Shown here piece by piece: positions 58,203-64,000 of a stretch of DNA of 64,000 nucleotides (position 1 is its first letter; each line of letters opens with the position of its first letter). The notes under the pieces were generated by a model. It had not been told where the DNA came from and did no database searches. It worked only from the letters and a program-made list of their open reading frames with translations. The stretch is taken from positions 1-64,000 of the forward strand of contig NZ_JASZYR010000020.1 of assembly GCF_030316855.1 (NCBI RefSeq), in the 5' to 3' direction. The translations under genes were made by a program, and so were the position numbers. This stretch comes from Variovorax sp. J22P240. Lineage in GTDB: Bacteria; Pseudomonadota; Gammaproteobacteria; Burkholderiales; Burkholderiaceae_C.

Positions 58203-60221
58203 ATGCACTTCCCCCTGCATAACCGTGTCCTCACTGGCTCTCTTCTATTGCTGCTGCTCCTGGGCGGCTGCGGCGGAGGTGGTGACAGCGCAGGGGGTTT
58301 CCCTGCCGCAGTCGCCCAGAGCACGAAGCCCGCGACAGCGGCGTCGCAGTCGGATCCTTCATGCACCGCGATCACTGCGAGCGGTTCCGTCGTCGTCGGC
58401 TCAGGCCTTCCTGGTGACCCGGCGGCCCCGGAACTCGCGTCGGGCTACCGCACCGGCATGCAGGCTGTTTCTGCCAAGAGCTTCATGGTGGTGGCGGCCA
58501 ACCCACTCGCCAGCAAGGCCGGCTGCGACGTGCTCAAGTCCGGCGGCACCGCGGCCGATGCCGCAGTCGCGGTGCAGGCGGTGCTCGGTCTGGTCGAGCC
58601 GCAGTCCAGTGGCCTCGGGGGCGGTGCCTTCTTGCTGCACTATGACGCCCGGACCCAGGTGGTGCAGACCTACGACGGGCGCGAAACGGCACCGGCTGCT
58701 GCTACCGAGAACCACCTCCGCTGGATCGATGACGTGGCCGACCGCACCACGCCACGCCCGAGCGCGCGCGCGAGCGGCCGGTCCATCGGCACCCCAGGCG
58801 CGGTCCGCATGCTCGAGCTGGTGCACCAGGAGCACGGACGTAAGCCCTGGAAGAACCTGTTCGATGTCGGCATCGACCTCGCGGACAACGGCTTCAAGAT
58901 CCCGGGGCGGATGGCAGATGCCATCGCTGGGGCGCGAACCAACCTGATTAGAGACGCCGAAGCGGCAGCGACCTACCTGAATCCGGACGGCTCCGCCAAG
59001 GCACTGGGGACGGTGCTGACGATTCCCGCCTATGCGCAGACGCTGAGGGCGCTCGCGCAGGGTGGCGCAGACGCGCTCTACACCGGCCCGATCGCCCAGG
59101 ACATCGTGGCCAAGATCAACATCGCCACGAGCGCCGACGGCAGCACGCCGATCACGCCGGGCAAGACCACGCTGGCCGACCTGGCGAACTACCGGGCCAA
59201 GAAGCGCGATGCGGTCTGCACCACCTACCGTTCGTATTGGGTCTGTGGCATGGGGCCGCCGTCTTCTGGTGGCATCGCGGTAGCACAATCGCTGGGCATC
59301 CTGGAGAACTTCGACCTGAGCCAATACCGGCCCACCAACGTGGACAACGACGGTGGTCGGCCGCAGACGATGGCCGTGCACCTCGTCTCCGAAGCCCAGC
59401 GCCTGGCCTATGCGGACCGCGACAAGTACGTCGCCGACACCGACTACCAGCCGCTGCCTGGCAATGGCGTGCCCACCATGGTCGACAGGGACTATCTGCG
59501 CGGCCGCGCCGGCCTCATCAACCTTGCCACCAGCATGCACACGGCGCAGCCGGGCAACCTCGGCCCGATCCCGGCCGGCATCATGCCGCCCTCGCCCGAG
59601 AACGGCACCACGCACATGACGATCGTGGACCGGGACGGCAACGTCGTGTCGATGACCACCACGGTCGAGTCGGGCTTCGGCTCGTATCACATGGCGCGCG
59701 GCTTCATGCTCAACAACCAGCTGACCGACTTTTCCGCCGCGCCGACCGACGCCAGCGGACTGCCGATTGCCAACCGTGTTCAATCAGGCAAGCGCCCGCG
59801 CAGCTCGATGGCGCCCACGCTCGTGTTCCGCAAGGCGGCGGACGGCTCCCGCGGCGATTTCGTGATGGCCACAGGCTCGCCCGGCGGCTCCGCGATCATC
59901 CAGTACGTGACAAAGACCTTGGTAAGCGCGCTGGACTGGAACTTCGATGCGCAGCAGGCGAGCGCGATGGTGAACTTCGGCGCCTCCAACAGCCCGACCA
60001 CCTCCATTGGCGGCGAGCATCCGAAAATCGATGCCACCAACAACGGCGCCAACGATCCATTGGTGACGGAACTGCGCGCGATGGGGCATACCGTGAACGT
60101 CGGTGCGCAGTCCAGCGGCGTCGCCACGATCATCCGGCTCCAGGATAAGAAAGGCACTTTGCAGGGCGGCGCCGACCCACGTCGTGAAGGCTTGGTCCTG
60201 GGGGACACGTTCACGCCTTAG
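58203..60221 (+). CDS. Gamma-glutamyltransferase, lipoprotein form
   Basis: A 672-residue gamma-glutamyltranspeptidase. The N-terminus from ATG 58203 is a lipoprotein signal (MHFPLHNRVLTGSLLLLLLLGGC, then a Gly-rich spacer). The precursor holds AASKAGCDVLKSGGTAADAAVAVQAVLGLVEPQSSGLGGGAFLL. The self-processing nucleophile is Thr469 in NGTTHMTIVDRDGNVVSMTTTVESGFGS, followed by the small subunit with GSPGGSAIIQYV. It cleaves gamma-glutamyl bonds of glutathione in the periplasm, anchored to a membrane. ATG 58134 adds 23 residues with no sense as a signal. It has no apparent partner genes. Confidence 0.92.
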   Translation: MHFPLHNRVLTGSLLLLLLLGGCGGGGDSAGGFPAAVAQSTKPATAASQSDPSCTAITASGSVVVGSGLPGDPAAPELASGYRTGMQAVSAKSFMVVAANPLASKAGCDVLKSGGTAADAAVAVQAVLGLVEPQSSGLGGGAFLLHYDARTQVVQTYDGRETAPAAATENHLRWIDDVADRTTPRPSARASGRSIGTPGAVRMLELVHQEHGRKPWKNLFDVGIDLADNGFKIPGRMADAIAGARTNLIRDAEAAATYLNPDGSAKALGTVLTIPAYAQTLRALAQGGADALYTGPIAQDIVAKINIATSADGSTPITPGKTTLADLANYRAKKRDAVCTTYRSYWVCGMGPPSSGGIAVAQSLGILENFDLSQYRPTNVDNDGGRPQTMAVHLVSEAQRLAYADRDKYVADTDYQPLPGNGVPTMVDRDYLRGRAGLINLATSMHTAQPGNLGPIPAGIMPPSPENGTTHMTIVDRDGNVVSMTTTVESGFGSYHMARGFMLNNQLTDFSAAPTDASGLPIANRVQSGKRPRSSMAPTLVFRKAADGSRGDFVMATGSPGGSAIIQYVTKTLVSALDWNFDAQQASAMVNFGASNSPTTSIGGEHPKIDATNNGANDPLVTELRAMGHTVNVGAQSSGVATIIRLQDKKGTLQGGADPRREGLVLGDTFTP

Positions 60222-60654
60222 ACCGGTCTGCCGGGGGTGGTCAATCGGAGGGCCGTTGGGACTCTGCCGTAATCGAGTTCGCTTAGCGCAAACAGGCAAG
60301 CGGTCACGCGGCCAGTGACGCTCGTCGGGAAGATTTGCCCGACTCGATCGAGGTCGGTGACCGAGCTTGGTTGCGGGAAGGCAATCCGTCAAGCCCGACA
60401 GGCACCGCGCGCTCGGCGAATTGCTCGACCTTCGGCTGTCTATGGCGATGCAGTCATCGTTGTCTGAAGAGCAAGGCAATGCAGTCGTGCTCGAGTGCCT
60501 GGTCGAACGTCGGCTCTCGCTGCGCAGCTGAAGTACGACGGTCGTTGACGAGAGGCAGGGCAGGGCCCCCTTCCGGTCCTTCAGGTTCGCTCTGCCAACT
60601 TCCGCAGGCCACGCCAAAGCAGTCGTCACCAATCCAATCCGCCTTGCGCGTGGC
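60222..60654. other. Intergenic with possible gene remnant
   Basis: About 430 bases. One plus-strand frame gives ALGELLDLRLSMAMQSSLSEEQGNAVVLECLVERRLSLRS, a helix-like stretch that may be the end of a lost gene. No complete gene is seen. Confidence 0.3.
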
Positions 60655-61602
60655 TTAGCTCGTTTTCATTTGATCCCGGCGTCGTTGCATTGGCTGAGCT
60701 TCATTTCTCCTGTTCTCACTTCCGCTTAAAAGCATTTGATAGAACAGTCGGGCAGCTGGCATCAATTCGCGCCCGCGTCGGCTGATCAGCCCGATCACCC
60801 TGGTGATTTTTGGATCATCCAGCGGGATGCTGATCAGCCCCGACGAATGCCCTTTCGGAGGCATTGCGAGGCGCGGGACGACGCCTAGCCCCAATCCTGC
60901 TTCGACCAGACTGACGAGCGCTGGTACGTGGCGCACCTCGCAAATCCACTGCGGCTTTGTTTCAACCTGGCTGATTGCCTGATCGATCAAGAATCGATTC
61001 CCACTTCCTTGAGCAAGCGTCAGATAAGCGTGCTGCGTCAAGTCCGCCCAGGTCAGGCGCTTCCTCTTTGCCAGAGGGTGGCCCGCAGGGCACGCGACGA
61101 CAAACCGCTCCTCCAGCAGGGGTTCGAAATTGATGTCTGCTTCTTGCGTGCCGATGTACGTCAACCCAAAGTCCGCGTCCCCTCTCGCGACTGCTACGAG
61201 GACTTCTGAGGAGTATTCGTCGATGAGACGAATGCGAACCTTCGGGTATGAGGCGTGAAAGCGCTTGATTGCAGCCGGCAGAAAGTAGCCCACAGCAGAC
61301 GGGACGCAAGCAATCGTCACCAGGCCTGAGATTCGCTCCGTCGCGTCCTTGATCCCCACGAGCGCATCGTCGAGCTCGCGCATGACGTTTTGAGCCCTAG
61401 GCACAAATGCTCTGCCGACCGTCGTCAGCTCCACCTTCCGCGTCGTGCGGCTGAACAGCTTGATGCCAAGCGCCGACTCGAGCTTGTCGATGCGACGAGA
61501 CAGGGCTGACTGCGACAGGTGCAAGTTTTCGGAAGCAACCCGAAAGCTGCCGAAGTCTGCAACGGACAGGAAGGCGCGTAGATCCGCCAAATCGAAATTC
61601 AT
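60655..61602 (-). CDS. LysR family regulator
   Basis: A 315-residue LysR protein. The helix-turn-helix is DLADLRAFLSVADFGSFRVASENLHLSQSALSRRIDKLESALGIKLFSRTTRKVELTTVG (about 4-63), and the effector domain follows (ISGLVTIACVPSAVGYFLPAAIKRFHASYPKVRIRLIDEYSSEVLVAVARGDADFGLTYI). The ATG at 61602 is preferred to 61665 because the domain begins there. It is divergent from the Bug receptor and Ldh-type genes and probably controls them in response to their substrate. The C-terminus is basic. Confidence 0.94.
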   Translation of the reverse strand: MNFDLADLRAFLSVADFGSFRVASENLHLSQSALSRRIDKLESALGIKLFSRTTRKVELTTVGRAFVPRAQNVMRELDDALVGIKDATERISGLVTIACVPSAVGYFLPAAIKRFHASYPKVRIRLIDEYSSEVLVAVARGDADFGLTYIGTQEADINFEPLLEERFVVACPAGHPLAKRKRLTWADLTQHAYLTLAQGSGNRFLIDQAISQVETKPQWICEVRHVPALVSLVEAGLGLGVVPRLAMPPKGHSSGLISIPLDDPKITRVIGLISRRGRELMPAARLFYQMLLSGSENRRNEAQPMQRRRDQMKTS

Positions 61603-61716
61603 GCGTTTGACGCAAAAGTAGAGCGAATCTTTGCAATTTACACCGAAGCGACTCCCCGCGACCATTCAACCCTGGTCTGCGGCCATATCCAGGCCGCATC
61701 AACAAGGAGACATTGA

Positions 61717-62733
61717 ATGAGCACTTTGCCCAGCATCGGCAGCACCACTCGAAGTTCGCTTCACCCTGCCAGGCGCCGCGTGATCGGCCTTCTGGCGACC
61801 GCCGTGATGGCAGCAACGATGCCCTTGGCCCACGCCGCTTGGCCCGAGAAGCCGATTCGCCTCGTGGTGCCCTATGGCCCAGGCGGCAGTTCCGACGTCA
61901 TTGCACGCCTGATCGCCAACGAGATGTCAAAGACGCTGGGGCAGGCCGTGATCGTCGACAACAAGGCAGGTGGATCCGGGATCATCGCCATGCAAGAGGT
62001 GGCACGCGCGGCACCTGATGGCTACAACATCGTTCTCGGGCATGTCGGCACCCTGGCGGTCAACCCGGCGATGTTTCCCAAGCTGCCGTATGGCCACGAA
62101 GATTTCGCGCCCATTGCCTTGCTGGCCAAGGTGCCGATGGTGTTCGCCATCGGAGCGAAGGTTCCGGCGAAGACGCTGCCGGAGTTCGTCGCGTTGGCCA
62201 AGGCGCAGCCCGGCAAGCTGAACTATGGTTCAGCAGGCAACGGCAGCGCAGGTCATCTTGCATTCGAGATGTTGAAGGTCACGGCCAACATCGACGTCAC
62301 CCATGTACCGTACAAGGGCACTGGTGCCCAGCTCAACGATCTGCTGGCGGGCAACACGGATGCCGCTTCTGCAGGCCCTCCCGGCTTCATCTCACAGGCC
62401 AAGGCGGGAAAGATAAAGATCATCGCAAGCGGCTCCCCGCAACGGCTGGGCGCACTGCCTGCCGTCCCCACGGTGGCCGAACTCGGGTACCCCGGGTTCG
62501 ACAGCTCGCAATGGTTCGGGATCCTCGCGCCGGCCAAGACTTCGCCGGAGATCGTCGCCCGCCTGCATGACGCTGCGATCAAGGCGTTGAGCGTTCCGAC
62601 GGTGCGTGCACGGCTTGAAGAAGACGGCAGCACCGCGTCTCCCATGGCCCCTGCGGAATTTGCCAAGTTCATCAAAGCCGAGCGTGAACGTTGGGGCAAC
62701 GTTGTTCGCAAGGCCGGCCTCAAGGCCGAATGA
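61717..62733 (+). CDS. Bug-type tripartite tricarboxylate transporter receptor
   Basis: A 338-residue Bug receptor. After a signal segment (IGLLATAVMAATMPLAHAA) the mature part starts WPEKPIRLVVPYGPGGSSDVIARLIANEMSKTLGQAVIVDNKAGGSGIIAMQEVARAAPDGYN. It has NYGSAGNGSAGHLAFEMLK and HVPYKGTGAQLNDLLAGNTDAASAG. It binds a carboxylate in the periplasm. It is encoded immediately before an Ldh-family oxidoreductase and divergent from LysR, so its ligand is likely a 2-hydroxy acid used by that enzyme. There are no TctAB genes next to it. Confidence 0.95.
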   Translation: MSTLPSIGSTTRSSLHPARRRVIGLLATAVMAATMPLAHAAWPEKPIRLVVPYGPGGSSDVIARLIANEMSKTLGQAVIVDNKAGGSGIIAMQEVARAAPDGYNIVLGHVGTLAVNPAMFPKLPYGHEDFAPIALLAKVPMVFAIGAKVPAKTLPEFVALAKAQPGKLNYGSAGNGSAGHLAFEMLKVTANIDVTHVPYKGTGAQLNDLLAGNTDAASAGPPGFISQAKAGKIKIIASGSPQRLGALPAVPTVAELGYPGFDSSQWFGILAPAKTSPEIVARLHDAAIKALSVPTVRARLEEDGSTASPMAPAEFAKFIKAERERWGNVVRKAGLKAE

Positions 62734-62767
62734 AGCCACCAATCATCACTTCCCATTGAAAGACACC

Positions 62768-63814
62768 ATGAACACCGCCATCATTGAAAAACGCGTCCTA
62801 CTGGAGTCCGAACTGCTTGAGCTCGGTGCCAAGGCCTTCGAGGGCCTTGGCCTCGATCACAAAGACGCACAAGACGTCGCCAGGATCCTGGTAACCGCTG
62901 ACCTGTTCGGCCTGTCGACCCACGGCCTCGGCCGTATCGAGTCGTACGGTGAGCGACTGAGTGTCGGCGGCATCAAGGCCAGACCGGACATCAAGGTGGA
63001 ACAGCGAGCGCCCGCCATCGTGAGCATCGACGGCGACAACGGAGTCGGCCCGCTCGTTGGAATGCGCGCGTTGGAGGCCGCCATGGAAACGGCCAAGCAG
63101 ACAGGAGTGGGTATTGCGTTTGCGCGTGGCAGCAACCATTTCGGCCCTGTCTCGCCCTATTCGCTGATCGCAGCCGAAGCCGGGTTCGCCAGCATCATCG
63201 GGAGCAATGCCACCACGACGATCGCACCGTGGGGCGGCAGCGATGCCCGTCTCGGGAATAGTCCTGTCGGTTTTGGCGTACCGAACCCCGGCGGCAAGCC
63301 GTTCTTGCTGGACATGGCCATCAGCGTTGCCGCTCGCGCAAAAATCCGCAACGCACTCAAGCGCGGTGAATCCATTCCCGACACCTGGGCGACGGACAAG
63401 GGCGGCCGGTCGACGACCGATCCCGCTGCGGCCCTTGATGGCTTCCTGCTTCCGATCGGCGGACACAAAGGCTACGGGCTGGCTTTGCTTGTGGACCTGT
63501 TCGCAGGACTTTTATCGGGCGCCGCCTACCTCACGCATGTGAAGTCCTGGGTCGATGCGCCTGACGAGCCGCAAAACCTCGGACATTTCTTCATCCTCAT
63601 CGACACGCGGCGCCTCGGTTCCACTGCATGGCTTGCGGAGCGGATGAACGATTTCGCGGCGATCCTTCACGACAGCCCTCCCGCCGAAGCAGCGCGTCCA
63701 GTTCTTGTGCCGGGGGAAATCGAACTGAACAACCTTGCGCGGCATCGGCGTGAAGGGCTTGCACTGGACCCCTCGGTGCTCGCTTTGCTCGAAGAGCACG
63801 CAGCCAAGGTCTAA
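62768..63814 (+). CDS. Ldh family oxidoreductase (malate/lactate dehydrogenase-like)
   Basis: A 348-residue protein of the Ldh/YlbC-type NAD(P)-dependent 2-hydroxyacid dehydrogenases (unrelated to classic LDH). It reads DVARILVTADLFGLSTHGLGRIESYGERLSVGGI, DGDNGVGPLVGMRALEAAMETAKQTGVGIAFARGSNHFGPVSPYSLIAAEAGFASIIGSNATTTIAPWGG, then LGNSPVGFGVP and GGHKGYGLALLVDLFAGLLSGA. Active-site His and Arg occur in STHGLGR and GSNHFG. ATG 62768 sits 34 bp after the Bug stop. It probably oxidizes the acid delivered by the receptor, such as a 2-hydroxydicarboxylate. Confidence 0.93.
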   Translation: MNTAIIEKRVLLESELLELGAKAFEGLGLDHKDAQDVARILVTADLFGLSTHGLGRIESYGERLSVGGIKARPDIKVEQRAPAIVSIDGDNGVGPLVGMRALEAAMETAKQTGVGIAFARGSNHFGPVSPYSLIAAEAGFASIIGSNATTTIAPWGGSDARLGNSPVGFGVPNPGGKPFLLDMAISVAARAKIRNALKRGESIPDTWATDKGGRSTTDPAAALDGFLLPIGGHKGYGLALLVDLFAGLLSGAAYLTHVKSWVDAPDEPQNLGHFFILIDTRRLGSTAWLAERMNDFAAILHDSPPAEAARPVLVPGEIELNNLARHRREGLALDPSVLALLEEHAAKV

Positions 63815-63872
63815 GCGGCAGCCACGCCGTAGCTCAGTGATACCACGTCCCTTCCTTGAAAGGTCTCCTGCA

Positions 63873-64000
63873 ATGCAAGTCCCACTAACAATCCGATCGG
63901 CACTGGCGCCGACAGGCGTAGTGCGCGCCTCTATCAACCTTGGCAACCCCATCCTGGCAAGGTGGGATGCGGCCACCTCACAGGCAACGGGCGTGTCAGT
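63873..64000 (+). CDS. Family-3 ABC solute-binding protein, 5' part
   Basis: The window ends inside this gene. The visible 42 residues (MQVPLTIRSALAPTGVVRASINLGNPILARWDAATSQATGVS) match the start of transporter substrate-binding domain (amino-acid family 3) proteins that lack a cleavable signal. ATG 63873 follows GAAAGG. It is 58 bp after the Ldh-type gene, in the same direction, so it may be part of the same unit. The rest is outside the window. Confidence 0.7.
   Translation, partial: MQVPLTIRSALAPTGVVRASINLGNPILARWDAATSQATGVS

Overview
The window looks like a high-GC betaproteobacterium, most likely a Comamonadaceae member (Variovorax/Acidovorax/Delftia type). This is an inference from codon use, from three Bug-type solute receptors with no membrane partners, from class III CoA-transferase and MmgE/PrpD catabolic genes, and from a plasmid/ICE-type accessory block. 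No rRNA or tRNA was found.

Left third (about 0.2-17 kb) is the backbone of a conjugative or mobilizable element. It carries a DUF2958 protein, an ArdC-like antirestriction protein, an H-NS-type nucleoid protein with a long histone-H1-like tail, a lipoprotein, a frameshifted DUF3606 gene, a membrane-anchored DUF883-like protein, an esterase with a tiny coupled partner, RadC, a DUF1016/PDDEXK nuclease, a large ParB, three overlapping small genes, and a MobC-like/relaxase pair. Between the small-gene operon and the mobilization pair lies an array of seven perfect 14-bp palindromes (TTCGGCATGCCGAA). A degenerate eighth copy sits on the mobC start codon, and the array also holds an orphan terminator-like structure.

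From 17 to 25 kb is a cargo/defence and junction zone. It has an Ec67-like retron on the minus strand: a reverse transcriptase fused to a TOPRIM domain, with a recognisable msr-msd region bounded by 13-nt inverted arms. Two unknown genes, decayed DNA with a possible recombinase tail, a tandem-duplicated periplasmic protein and a complete IS30-family element follow.

From 25.5 to 42.6 kb is a large CoA-dependent catabolic locus. A ten-gene minus-strand operon encodes two CaiB/BaiF CoA-transferases, MmgE/PrpD, enoyl-CoA hydratase, a thiolase-like protein with its DUF35 partner, PrpF, an aldehyde dehydrogenase and EtfBA. Divergent to it are two Bug receptors flanking an iron-alcohol-dehydrogenase-fold protein that has lost most metal ligands, and a DUF2889 protein. 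An IclR regulator and an acyl-CoA dehydrogenase complete the locus. Matching inverted sites in the divergent promoters suggest an IclR regulon. The likely scheme is uptake of an organic acid, CoA activation, beta-oxidation-like steps with electrons passed to ETF, and thiolytic or aldehyde-level finishing. The substrate cannot be read from sequence.

From 42.8 to 64 kb are smaller modules: a five-repeat DUF723 protein with a GIY-YIG-like end; a MerR regulator with an HSL-type esterase and a classic 19-bp-spacer promoter; a phospholipase D pseudogene; a MarR regulator with a left-handed beta-helix protein; an MFS exporter with LysR; a quinone oxidoreductase with HxlR; an arylsulfatase; an M81 peptidase; a gamma-glutamyltransferase lipoprotein; LysR with a third Bug receptor and an Ldh-family oxidoreductase; and the start of a family-3 solute-binding protein cut by the window edge.
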